From: Acholeplasmataceae bacterium UBA5617 | GTDB taxonomy: Bacteria; Bacillota_I; Bacilli_A; Acholeplasmatales; Acholeplasmataceae | Direction: 5' to 3' | NCBI GenBank assembly: GCA_002424575.1 | Contig: DIKN01000049.1 | Coordinates: 1-9,750, forward strand | Length of the DNA stretch: 9,750 bases | Shown here: piece by piece, positions 1 to 6,115 of the stretch | Position numbering within the stretch: position 1 is the first letter of the stretch | Layout: the number at the start of each line of letters is the position of its first letter | Made by a program: the position numbers and the translations under genes | Notes under the pieces: generated by a model | Database searches by the model: none | Seen by the model: the letters and a program-made list of their open reading frames with translations, nothing else | What the model was told of the DNA's origin: nothing

Positions 1-101
1 TTGTATAGCGCTAAAGACTCTTTTGTAATATCTTTGTCTTCAAGATACTCATTAATAAGTGGTTCAAGTAGGTGATTACTCAATGTAGTTACCTCCAACA
101 T
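1..101 (-). CDS. Partial N-terminus, possible tyrosine recombinase/integrase
   Basis: An open frame runs off the left edge of the window; only its first 27-33 codons are present. From the TTG at 83-81 it reads LSNHLLEPLINEYLEDKDIT and continues KESLALY. The pattern of a helical segment followed by 'D-x-T-x-x-S-L-x-x-Y' resembles the N-terminal SAM-like DNA-binding domain of phage-type tyrosine recombinases, but the fragment is too short to prove it. Two starts are possible. One is ATG at 101-99 with GAGGG (112-108) six bases upstream. The other is TTG at 83-81 with GGAGG (96-92) eight bases upstream, which is the better ribosome site. The gene diverges from the toxin-antitoxin-chaperone operon, an arrangement common where such modules ride on mobile elements. 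No catalytic residues are in view, so the call is an inference at low confidence. Confidence 0.35.
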   Translation of the reverse strand, partial: MLEVTTLSNHLLEPLINEYLEDKDITKESLALY

Positions 102-313
102 AGTTAGCCCTCTATCATATAGTAGTCAAACCATCACCCATTTACTTGTAGAACTTATGTTGATCTATGAACGGATGTAATAATCATGTTTATTAAGTAC
201 ATTTAATGAATGATAGGTAAATATTCAATTTTAACACTTGATGAACCAATCAAAAGACTTTTCATGCAATTACTCTATGAATTGACACATTCTAGATATA
301 TTCTTTATAAATA
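102..313. other. Non-coding divergent intergenic region
   Basis: This stretch lies between the divergent starts of the left-edge fragment and the toxin operon. I see no coding frame of useful length, no RNA gene and no clear repeat in it. It should contain the promoter of the leftward gene, but no convincing -35/-10 pair was recognised; a TATGAT-like hexamer on the minus strand near 113-118 lacks a good -35. The rightward promoter and possible operators follow from 314 and are listed separately. Confidence 0.5.
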
Positions 314-342
314 TTGACGTAAATACAGAAATGTGATATCAC
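314..342 (+). promoter_or_regulatory. Candidate promoter of the toxin-antitoxin-chaperone operon
   Basis: TTGACG at 314-319 is a good -35 hexamer. Seventeen bases later TATCAC at 337-342 is a weak -10. The toxin start at 394 lies about 50 bases downstream. The weak -10 sits inside a 10-base palindrome (333-342), which fits repression by the HTH antitoxin. The -35 is strong and the -10 poor, so confidence is moderate. Confidence 0.4.
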
Positions 343-372
343 TATTGTGTAAAAAGATAACAAATGTGTTAT
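330..372 (+). promoter_or_regulatory. Candidate antitoxin operators (palindrome, inverted repeat, direct repeat)
   Basis: Three overlapping symmetries lie just before the toxin. GTGATATCAC at 333-342 is a perfect palindrome covering the proposed -10. ATAACA-AATG-TGTTAT at 357-372 is a perfect inverted repeat with a four-base centre. AATGTG(A/T)TAT occurs as a direct repeat at 330-339 and 363-372, spaced 33 bases, close to three helical turns. HigA-family antitoxins autorepress by binding symmetrical sites over their own promoter, so these are plausible operators. Binding itself is inferred. Confidence 0.4.
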
Positions 373-393
373 ATTATGGAAAGGAGCCTATCT

Positions 394-738
394 ATGTATG
401 ATGTTATTCCTTATCCAGATCAAGATAGTGCTCTAATCAAAGATTTGATAGACAAAATCAAGAAATCTGGGAATTCGAAAAACTATATCGACTTAAAGCG
501 ATATACGAATATGCTAGGAAAATATGGTTTTAAAATGAACGATATGTTCAAAAAAGGGTCTTATAAAAGACTTGATGAAAATTTGTATGAATTACGTCCT
601 ACAAACTTTAGAATATTTTTTACATTCAAAAACCAAACTTTCTATCTACTACATGGATTCTTTAAAAAATCACAAGAAACTCCTATGCAAGAAATTGAAC
701 TTGCAAAGAAATATATAAAGGAAATACATAAGAAATAA
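394..738 (+). CDS. higB: RelE/HigB-type mRNA interferase toxin (Gp49-like) of a TAC module
   Basis: This 114-residue protein matches the phage Gp49-like/HigB branch of the RelE toxin superfamily. Proteins of this group are small ribonucleases that usually cut mRNA on the ribosome. The diagnostic part is the C-terminal half: YELRP (65-69), the strand RIFFTF (73-78), and LLHGFFKKSQETP (85-97), followed by a helix rich in Lys and Glu. Basic residues in this part (R68, R73, K91, K92) are the likely RNA-binding or catalytic set. I place the start at ATG 394 because AAGGAG (381-386) sits seven bases before it. In-frame ATGs at 364 and 376 lack such a site and would add ten residues unlike the family. 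The antitoxin follows after 32 bases and a SecB-like gene comes third, so the toxin is first in the operon, as in Rv1955-Rv1957. Confidence 0.85.
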   Translation: MYDVIPYPDQDSALIKDLIDKIKKSGNSKNYIDLKRYTNMLGKYGFKMNDMFKKGSYKRLDENLYELRPTNFRIFFTFKNQTFYLLHGFFKKSQETPMQEIELAKKYIKEIHKK

Positions 739-770
739 CAAAGTATTATCATAGACAGGGGTCAACTATT

Positions 771-1238
771 ATGAAAAAAAATGATTTTTTCTCTTACCTC
801 GACAAACTCGAGGAAAAAGATGAACTATTAAAACGATGGGGAGAACTCTATCTACAAGAAGAGAAACTTATTCAAACTATCATCGAAAGCAGAAAAGCAA
901 AAGGAATAAGTCAAAAAGAGCTCGCACAATTAACTGGTATTAAGCAACCAGCGATTGCAAGAATTGAATCAGGAGCACACTCTCCCCAGATCAACACGCT
1001 AATCAATATCATCGAGGCACTTGATTTAAAGTTAACGATTTCTCCAAAATGTGAGGTTTTTTTAGAATCGATTTGGCACAATCATAAGGTCATGCTTAGT
1101 GACAGTATTTTTTATTCTAAAATCACATCAACGCTTGATTTCACACAAAAAAGTGGTGATTACATCATAAAGGAAGGAGGTCATTTAAATGAAAATCAAT
1201 CATACGAATATCCATGCAAAGAACATTATCCTGCATGA
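771..1238 (+). CDS. higA: HigA-type HTH antitoxin with C-terminal chaperone-addiction-like tail
   Basis: This 155-residue Xre/HigA-family protein should neutralise the upstream toxin and repress the operon. Residues 1-34 form a charged helix, and an HTH_3 domain spans about 35-90 (KGISQKELAQLTGIKQPAIARIESG, then LINIIEALDLKL). A tail of roughly 60 residues follows. It contains a hydrophobic/aromatic patch (VFLESIW and SIFYSK, about 97-117), then Y131 and two Tyr near the end. Ordinary HigA proteins stop soon after the HTH. In TAC systems such a tail is the chaperone addiction (ChAD) region, which makes folding of the antitoxin depend on the SecB-like partner; I infer the same role here. The ribosome site is modest (AGGGG, 757-761, nine bases before ATG). 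The last 50 bases overlap the start of the chaperone gene in another frame. Confidence 0.85.
   Translation: MKKNDFFSYLDKLEEKDELLKRWGELYLQEEKLIQTIIESRKAKGISQKELAQLTGIKQPAIARIESGAHSPQINTLINIIEALDLKLTISPKCEVFLESIWHNHKVMLSDSIFYSKITSTLDFTQKSGDYIIKEGGHLNENQSYEYPCKEHYPA
1175..1191 (+). promoter_or_regulatory. Strong ribosome binding site for secB inside higA
   Basis: A perfect AGGAGG at 1175-1180 lies eight bases before the ATG at 1189, inside the antitoxin coding sequence. It fixes the chaperone start and implies that the chaperone gene is translated efficiently, possibly more so than the antitoxin, whose own site is weaker. Coupling of translation between the two genes is likely. Confidence 0.8.
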
Positions 1239-1572
1239 GAATGCTCTTGATGGTCAAAAGTTTAAACTTGAGCCTGAATATTTCAAAACGATAACAAAAT
1301 TGGAAGAGGGGAAATATCGATTAGAGCTTTCAATCGAAATCACAAATAAACCTGAAAAACCTTTTCCACTCGACATCATCGTTGATTTTGAGACAACCTA
1401 CACGTTCAATGAATTTAAGGATGATGAAGAACTTGAACATTTCTTAAATGTTAATGCGATTCAAATGATTTTTCCATTTATGCGTGCAGCTATTAACTCT
1501 GTGGTTTCAGCAGCCATGTTACCTCCGATGGTTTTACCAATCATCGATGTCAGACAGTTTAAAAATCGATAA
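1189..1572 (+). CDS. secB: SecB-like chaperone of the toxin-antitoxin-chaperone module
   Basis: This 127-residue cytosolic protein shows the SecB fold signature. Beta strands come first (KYRLELSIEI at 42-51, DIIVDFETTYTF at 62-73). Then comes the hallmark C-terminal helix and loop NAIQMIFPFMRAAINSV (89-105) and PPMVLPIID (112-120), equivalent to the 'FPY.R..I..L......P...L.P' region of classical SecB. It is shorter than E. coli SecB (155 residues) and lacks the acidic C-terminal tail used to contact SecA, as expected for a chaperone devoted to an antitoxin rather than to export. Low-GC Gram-positive bacteria generally have no housekeeping SecB, which strengthens the TAC reading. The gene starts inside the antitoxin gene and ends just before an intrinsic terminator. 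I am confident in the fold; the client (the adjacent antitoxin) is inferred from position. Confidence 0.85.
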   Translation: MKINHTNIHAKNIILHENALDGQKFKLEPEYFKTITKLEEGKYRLELSIEITNKPEKPFPLDIIVDFETTYTFNEFKDDEELEHFLNVNAIQMIFPFMRAAINSVVSAAMLPPMVLPIIDVRQFKNR

Positions 1573-1597
1573 ATGATTTTTCTGACTATTTGAAAAG

Positions 1598-1627
1598 GGT
1601 GTTTCACCATGTGAGACATCTTTTTTT
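1598..1627 (+). terminator. Intrinsic terminator of the TAC operon
   Basis: GGTGTTTCAC (1598-1607) and GTGAGACATC (1611-1620) form a ten-pair stem with two G-U wobbles and a three-base loop, followed directly by seven T (1621-1627). It lies 26 bases after the secB stop codon and closes the three-gene operon. Confidence 0.85.
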
Positions 1628-1693
1628 GTCTTATATTTCTATCAAAAGATTTTGCAGCATCAAACAATACTGTGGTTGTCTTACTTTTTTATT

Positions 1694-1726
1694 TAAATAA
1701 AAAAAGTCAAGACTTTACTCGACTTT
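1694..1726 (-). terminator. Intrinsic terminator of capD
   Basis: On the minus strand AAAGTCGAG (1726-1718) pairs with CTTGACTTT (1711-1703) around a six-base loop, with one G-U wobble. The run of T continues to about 1697. The stem begins only two bases after the capD stop codon. Together with the opposite terminator at 1598-1627 it separates the convergent TAC and capsule units. Confidence 0.75.
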
Positions 1727-1728
1727 CG

Positions 1729-3588
1729 TTATTGAACATCTCCATTACGCTTATAGGTTGTGATAATGGATGCTACAAAGTGTTTCACTTCATCATTTTT
1801 GAGTGATTCCAGTGTGTTTGTAATCTTTTCAAGTTCCAGTTCTTTCTCTTGAACTTCTCGTTGTTTTTCAATAAAGATCTTCTTGTTATCGGTCTTACAA
1901 TGATCTTCATGGTTATGATCAACCAAGAGTTCTTCAAATAGCTTTTCACCAGGTCTAAGACCAGTAAATTCAATGTCAATATCTTTATATGGCTTAAAGC
2001 CTGCTAGACTGATCATCTTTTCTGCAAGATCTTTGATTTTAACCGGTGCACCCATATCCAGGATGAAGACTTCCCCACCATTCGCATAAACACCACACTG
2101 TAAGATGAGTCCTACTGCTTCAGGTATCGTCATAAAGTATCTGGTGATATCAGGATGAGTCACCGTGACAGGACCGCCATCAGCGATCTGCTTTTTGAAT
2201 AATGGAATGACTGATCCGTTGGATCCTAAGACGTTTCCAAATCTTACTGCAGAGAATTTTGTGACTTTGGAATGGGATTGCTGTTCCTGGATGATGAGCT
2301 CTGCATAACGTTTGGTTGCTCCCATGACGTTTGTGGATCTTACGGCTTTATCACTGGATACTAGTACAAACTTCTTAACATTAAATTCATTGCTAAGACT
2401 CGCCGTATTATAGGTTCCAATGACATTCGTTCTCACCGCTTCAACAGCGCTATCTTCCATCAAGGGAACATGCTTATAAGCTGCAGCGTGGAACACAATA
2501 TCGGGTTTCACCAATTCGAAAATCGATTTTAATCGTTCTCTGTTATAAACAGAACCAATATACACACTTAAGTTAAGCTTCTTGTTTTCTTTGTGGTATT
2601 TTCTAAGGAGTTCTTGTTGGATATCGTAGGCGTTATTTTCATAGATATCAAAGATGACAAGATGTTTAGGCTCATATGCAGCAATTTGTCGGCAAAGTTC
2701 ACTACCAATCGATCCTCCACCACCGGTGACTAAAACGATATGGTCTTTAATGAACTCATTAATTCCTGTATTATCTAACTTGATTTCATCACGATTTAAC
2801 AAATCTTCAATCTTGACATCAATCAATGTGGGTTTTTCATTATCGACATCGCTCATGCTGAGCAGACGTTTCATACGGCAATTCTTTTCTGTGACAAGAT
2901 TAATCAGTTCGGATAATTGTTCTTTTGGATAATTATTGATGGCAATAATCACTTCTTCAGCTTTAAATGAATCGATATAATAACGAATCGCACTGATGGG
3001 ACCTACAATCTTAACTCCCATCAAACGTTTACCGATCTTTTCGACATCGTCATCCAAAAAAGCGACCGGAATATTGTTTAAGTCCTTGTTACGGATAATC
3101 TCTTTAACAACAATTTCACCTGCAGAACCAGCACCAACGATCAACGTTCTTCTTCCGAGAGCTTGTCGCCATTCAACATTGGTTTTGATATACTGAACAA
3201 TACGATTGATAATTCTTGGAAATGTGACAAGTCCCACTTCAGCGATCGTGATGAAGAAATAAGCAGACTTATACATGAATTGGGTATTTGTCACTGCAAT
3301 AAAAATGACGATCGCGATATTGGTCGCCATCGTCACCAAGGTAATCTTGATGACATCCTCGAAACCGATGTGGTTTTCAAGCATGCGATAAAGGCCTGCT
3401 ACATAAAAAACAAAAAGTTTAAAAACAATGATAGAAGGTAGTGCAACCCAAATTTGAGTGCTATTGACAGGGATCTCAAGCACCATAAACATGAAAATCG
3501 CTATCAGATAAGTTAGCGAAATCATGATGATATCGAAGAACATGTATTTAGCGATGTATAAGAAACGATTGAACTTGGAATTCTTCAT
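1729..3588 (-). CDS. capD: Membrane-anchored nucleotide-sugar 4,6-dehydratase (CapD/WbpM/PglF type)
   Basis: This 619-residue protein is a full-length member of the large polysaccharide-biosynthesis CapD family. Such enzymes use NAD to convert a UDP-sugar, usually UDP-GlcNAc, to a 4-keto-6-deoxy sugar for capsule or glycan synthesis. Four membrane helices lie at about 15-37, 47-68, 83-100 and 108-125. A first Rossmann domain follows (VGAGSAGE, 151-158), then the catalytic short-chain dehydrogenase domain with GGGGSIG (289-295). The active-site stretch SSDKAV (411-416) and M422-x3-K426 gives the Ser/Thr-Asp-Lys and Met-Lys arrangement seen in WbpM and PglF, where Met replaces the usual Tyr. 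RFGNVLGSNGSV (449-460) and GLRPGEKLFEELL (543-555) are typical family motifs. GAGG lies five bases before the ATG. It has its own promoter and terminator. Exact substrate and product are not readable from the sequence. Confidence 0.92.
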   Translation of the reverse strand: MKNSKFNRFLYIAKYMFFDIIMISLTYLIAIFMFMVLEIPVNSTQIWVALPSIIVFKLFVFYVAGLYRMLENHIGFEDVIKITLVTMATNIAIVIFIAVTNTQFMYKSAYFFITIAEVGLVTFPRIINRIVQYIKTNVEWRQALGRRTLIVGAGSAGEIVVKEIIRNKDLNNIPVAFLDDDVEKIGKRLMGVKIVGPISAIRYYIDSFKAEEVIIAINNYPKEQLSELINLVTEKNCRMKRLLSMSDVDNEKPTLIDVKIEDLLNRDEIKLDNTGINEFIKDHIVLVTGGGGSIGSELCRQIAAYEPKHLVIFDIYENNAYDIQQELLRKYHKENKKLNLSVYIGSVYNRERLKSIFELVKPDIVFHAAAYKHVPLMEDSAVEAVRTNVIGTYNTASLSNEFNVKKFVLVSSDKAVRSTNVMGATKRYAELIIQEQQSHSKVTKFSAVRFGNVLGSNGSVIPLFKKQIADGGPVTVTHPDITRYFMTIPEAVGLILQCGVYANGGEVFILDMGAPVKIKDLAEKMISLAGFKPYKDIDIEFTGLRPGEKLFEELLVDHNHEDHCKTDNKKIFIEKQREVQEKELELEKITNTLESLKNDEVKHFVASIITTYKRNGDVQ

Positions 3589-3626
3589 AGCAACCTCAAA
3601 ATACTTTCTTTATTCCTTCACGTTTT

Positions 3627-3655
3627 AGTATACTCCATTTTATAAAGAATACCAA
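3627..3655 (-). promoter_or_regulatory. Promoter of capD
   Basis: On the minus strand TTGGTA (3655-3650) and TATACT (3632-3627) are separated by exactly 17 bases, a good sigma-A-type pair. Transcription would start near 3620, about 30 bases before the capD start codon. It suggests capD is transcribed separately from the upstream regulator, which has its own terminator. Confidence 0.65.
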
Positions 3656-3769
3656 CGGTTTGATTTAAAAACATTATAGATATACGATTTAATCGACACG
3701 ACAGGAAGACAGTTCAAAAAGAAGAATTATCATATACTTGATTTAATTTCATGATAACACGATTGAATG

Positions 3770-3803
3770 AAAACGACAATCAAACGCTTTGATTATCGTT
3801 TTT
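3770..3803 (-). terminator. Intrinsic terminator of the response-regulator gene, possibly bidirectional
   Basis: On the minus strand AACGATAATCAAA (3800-3788) pairs with TTTGATTGTCGTT (3784-3772) around a three-base loop, with one G-U wobble, and ends in four T. The flanking A/T run extends the stem by about two pairs. It begins some 16 bases after the regulator stop codon. The plus strand also carries a T run after the stem, but there the wobble becomes a C-A mismatch, so it suits the minus strand best. Confidence 0.75.
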
Positions 3804-3818
3804 GAAAACGCTTATATG

Positions 3819-4526
3819 TTAACTTTTAGTTACCGACTTCTCGCAAGCACTCAAATTGATGCGATAACCGAGTCCCCAAATCGTTTCAATGAGGTCTTGA
3901 TGTTCAACACACAAAACCTTCTTGCGAAGGCGCGTGATATGAATACCAAGCGCATTATCGGTTGCTGATGAATCTTCGTCCCACACATAATGAATAATCT
4001 TATCCTTAGACACGACTGTATCGCGGTGATCGATTAACAGTTGTAAAATCTTAAACTCAACTTTAGTCAATGGGATGATGTTGTGATCGATGTGGAGTTC
4101 TCTGTTATCGATATGAAGGATGAGTCTACCAAAACGAATGATGTTAGGTGCACCACGCTTGACCTGATGCAAGAAGCGTAAAACAGCTTTAATACGAGAT
4201 GCAACAAGTGCTGCTTCAAATGGCATTTCAATATGACCTTCTGATCCATATTCAAGATGTCTGACCAACTCATCATGCTCAAGACCTTCAGAAAAGATGT
4301 AGAGCGGACATAAACAGTGTTTTTTAAGTGTGATAATGCGATCTTTATTCTTCTCTTCCTCTTTTCCAAGGTGAAGTAGAATAAAATCATAATGCTTTAA
4401 TTCATCAAAGCGACTAGCAACATCATCGAAGGGATCCGAATACACATTGAAAAATTCTTTTCTTAATAAATCACTCAATGCACTAAATCGTGATGGGTCT
4501 TCACTCACAACTAAAATGTTATACAT
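3819..4526 (-). CDS. Orphan OmpR/PhoB-type response regulator with degenerate receiver
   Basis: This is a 235-residue DNA-binding regulator. The receiver-like domain spans about 1-117, and the winged-helix trans_reg_C domain spans about 127-225 (PLTKVEFKILQLLIDH, then HITRLRKKV and ETIWGLGYRI). The receiver keeps an acidic pair (E9, D10) and the Ser at the Thr/Ser switch position (S79). The phospho-accepting Asp, expected in 'D-x-I-L-L-D', is His52 (YDFILLHLG), and the conserved Lys before Pro-Phe is Met101 (EMPF). Phosphorylation by a histidine kinase is therefore unlikely, and none is nearby. GGAGG lies six bases before the ATG. The gene sits alone between the cps phosphorelay genes and capD with its own terminator, so control of this polysaccharide locus is the natural guess. 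Its activating signal, such as a ligand or dimerisation alone, is unknown. Confidence 0.88.
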   Translation of the reverse strand: MYNILVVSEDPSRFSALSDLLRKEFFNVYSDPFDDVASRFDELKHYDFILLHLGKEEEKNKDRIITLKKHCLCPLYIFSEGLEHDELVRHLEYGSEGHIEMPFEAALVASRIKAVLRFLHQVKRGAPNIIRFGRLILHIDNRELHIDHNIIPLTKVEFKILQLLIDHRDTVVSKDKIIHYVWDEDSSATDNALGIHITRLRKKVLCVEHQDLIETIWGLGYRINLSACEKSVTKS

Positions 4527-4559
4527 GCAATGCCTCCCCGTAATTCATAATCTATCCAT

Positions 4560-4565
4560 ATTATA
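4560..4565 (-). promoter_or_regulatory. Candidate -10 of the response-regulator promoter
   Basis: A perfect TATAAT lies on the minus strand at 4565-4560, giving a start near 4553 and a short leader before the ATG at 4526. No good -35 hexamer is present 16-18 bases upstream, so the promoter may need an activator or may be spurious. Confidence 0.35.
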
Positions 4566-4603
4566 GATGATTAAATCCTTCATACACACTTCGTATTTCA
4601 TTG

Positions 4604-4617
4604 TGAAAGCGTTTCCA
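4604..4617 (+). promoter_or_regulatory. cre-like site (CcpA/LacI-family operator)
   Basis: TGAAAGCGTTTCCA at 4604-4617 matches the catabolite-responsive element consensus TGWAARCGYTWNCW at every position. It is nearly palindromic, as LacI-family operators are. It lies between cpsD and the regulator gene, centred about 57 bases upstream of the likely regulator transcription start. That placement is more typical of activation, or of a roadblock for read-through from cpsD, than of simple promoter occlusion. No LacI-family gene is in the window. Confidence 0.5.
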
Positions 4618-4681
4618 TATATGCAATTTTGAAGGAAATTTGTGATTTATGCTATTTTTTGCGCAATTCATGATAACGAAA

Positions 4682-5407
4682 TCATTCACCTGTTTTGCGA
4701 GATGTTGAATCTTTGTAATGATAGTAAGTATAATTCAAATAGCTGTGTTCGCGCTTTTGAACACGGGTTAAAACACTTCCAATGATTTTTGCGTTGTTAG
4801 TCTTTAGATCATTGATGACTCGCTCTGCAACATCAGTTCTCGCTTCCCTGGATGCGAAAACCAAGATGACTCCATCCACAAAAGAACTGATGATCGTCGC
4901 ATCCGTAACAGCGGTCATGGGTGGTGTATCAATGATGATGCGATCGTAGTGATTCTTTAGTTCAGTAATCAACGCCTTAAGGGGTTCACTCATCAAAAAT
5001 TCTGCAGGATAAGGTAGTTTTGTCCCTGATGTTAAAATATGTAGATGATCATCGACGATATGAACGGTCTCTTCAATCGAGAGTTTATGGGTTATCATAT
5101 CTGATAATCCAATTTGGTTAATCACGCGAAATCCGCGATGAATTTTTGGTTTTCTTAAATCCATATCAATCAAGAGAGTCTTTAATCCACTTTGAGCATA
5201 GACGGTGGCTAAATTGATCGAGGTTACAGTCTTACCCTCCATTGCCATGGTTGATGTTAAAGCTATCGTTTTGATGTCTTGATCAAAATGCGAAAGCTCA
5301 ATGTTTGTTCTTAATTTACGGTATTGTTCAGTGATGACAGAATGCGGGTCTTGGCTAGAGATAGGAATGTAACTCCCTAATTGCTGATTTCTTTTTCTGA
5401 TTTTCAT
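4682..5407 (-). CDS. cpsD: Bacterial tyrosine kinase (CpsD/CapB/Wze) of polysaccharide synthesis
   Basis: This 241-residue cytoplasmic BY-kinase autophosphorylates on a C-terminal tyrosine cluster and so controls capsule chain length and export. It needs the membrane protein encoded just upstream for activity. It shows the P-loop STMAMEGKT (52-60), Walker A' LLIDMDLRKP (78-87) and Walker B IIIDTPP (157-163). The segment EQYRKLRTNIEL (27-38) is the usual oligomer-contact motif. The tyrosine tail SYLNYTYYHY has Tyr at 223, 226, 228, 229 and 231. The P-loop is less glycine-rich than usual ('A-M-E-G-K-T' where many members have 'P-G-E-G-K-S'), but Lys59 and Thr60 are kept, so activity is expected. 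Its ATG overlaps the stop of the preceding gene by four bases (ATGA), a sign of translational coupling. No convincing terminator follows, so read-through into the regulator is possible. Confidence 0.93.
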   Translation of the reverse strand: MKIRKRNQQLGSYIPISSQDPHSVITEQYRKLRTNIELSHFDQDIKTIALTSTMAMEGKTVTSINLATVYAQSGLKTLLIDMDLRKPKIHRGFRVINQIGLSDMITHKLSIEETVHIVDDHLHILTSGTKLPYPAEFLMSEPLKALITELKNHYDRIIIDTPPMTAVTDATIISSFVDGVILVFASREARTDVAERVINDLKTNNAKIIGSVLTRVQKREHSYLNYTYYHYKDSTSRKTGE

Positions 5408-6102
5408 AAGCGTTCAATCTCCTGTTCCATCTGATATTCAGGTATCATCGCAAGCAATCTCAATCCAAGTCTTTCCTCAATATCGACAGGTGATTTGATC
5501 GTCTTATCAAAGATTTCAAAAATAAATACAATACCAACACCGATGATCCCACCTAATAGAATGCTGATGACCATATAAAGTAAACGGTTAGGACCACTGG
5601 GAAGCTCAGGTCTATCGGCAACGTCTAAAATTTCAATGTTATCGAAGCCCTCATAGTTTAAGGAAATCGTCTGCATGACAGCAACCGTTTCATTGGCGAT
5701 GTTTTGTGACAACGTTTGACTATGTGTTACGACAGCTAATTTAATCACTGGAGTATCTTGTACGCCGGTTATGGTCATCATGTCGCGAATCTTATCATTG
5801 GTCACATCGAGACCAAGGTTTTGTTTGACCTGATTGATGACAAGATTACTTTTCGCAAGTTCAGTATATGTTTTAGTCAGTTTTTGCGAGAAGTTAAAAT
5901 TTTGTTCATTGGTTTGATTTTCATTTTCGACCAGGACAATCATCGATGTGTTTGCAGTATATTCATTGTCGATCATCATGTATGCATATACATATCCGAT
6001 GATTGAAACAATGAAAACAGAGCATACGATGATGTACCATTTGTTAAAGAGCATACGACATAGTGTGCCCAAATCAATTTCATGTGTTAGTTCTTTCTCC
6101 AC
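5404..6102 (-). CDS. cpsC: Wzz-type chain-length protein and kinase activator (CpsC/CapA)
   Basis: This 232-residue inner-membrane protein is the transmembrane partner that activates the separate tyrosine kinase downstream and helps set polymer length. A short cytoplasmic N-terminus (HEIDLGTLCRMLFNKW) leads to membrane helix 1 at about 23-43. An extracytoplasmic domain follows, then the proline motif PELPSGP (165-171), membrane helix 2 at about 174-196, and a cytoplasmic tail with DIEERLGLRLLAMIPE. This is the split Gram-positive layout rather than the fused proteobacterial Wzc. I chose the GTG start at 6102 because AAAGGA (6115-6110) lies seven bases before it and just after the cpsB stop. 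The longer frame from 6171 would overlap cpsB by 56 bases and adds residues unlike the family. The stop overlaps the cpsD start. Confidence 0.9.
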   Translation of the reverse strand: MEKELTHEIDLGTLCRMLFNKWYIIVCSVFIVSIIGYVYAYMMIDNEYTANTSMIVLVENENQTNEQNFNFSQKLTKTYTELAKSNLVINQVKQNLGLDVTNDKIRDMMTITGVQDTPVIKLAVVTHSQTLSQNIANETVAVMQTISLNYEGFDNIEILDVADRPELPSGPNRLLYMVISILLGGIIGVGIVFIFEIFDKTIKSPVDIEERLGLRLLAMIPEYQMEQEIERL

Positions 6103-6115
6103 GAGTGTATCCTTT

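Noticed and set aside
1461..1667. Minus-strand frame of 68 codons over the end of secB
   Set aside because: It is antisense to the well-supported SecB core, crosses the plus-strand terminator stem, has no ribosome site and resembles no protein.
2654..3441. Plus-strand frames of 66-92 codons inside capD
   Set aside because: They are antisense to conserved CapD coding sequence, have low-complexity Ser/Ile-rich products and no ribosome sites; they are shadows of the dehydratase gene.
3803..3816. Second cre-like sequence (TGAAAACGCTTATA)
   Set aside because: It has one mismatch at a key C and lies in the 3' end of the regulator transcript beside a terminator, where a regulatory role is unlikely.
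4067..4390. 107-codon minus-strand frame inside the response-regulator gene
   Set aside because: It is a shifted-frame shadow on the same strand as a gene with clear domain matches, with no recognisable features of its own.
4655..4684. Possible terminator after cpsD
   Set aside because: The only stem found (ATGAT/ATCAT around TTCGTT) is five pairs long and has no T run after it.
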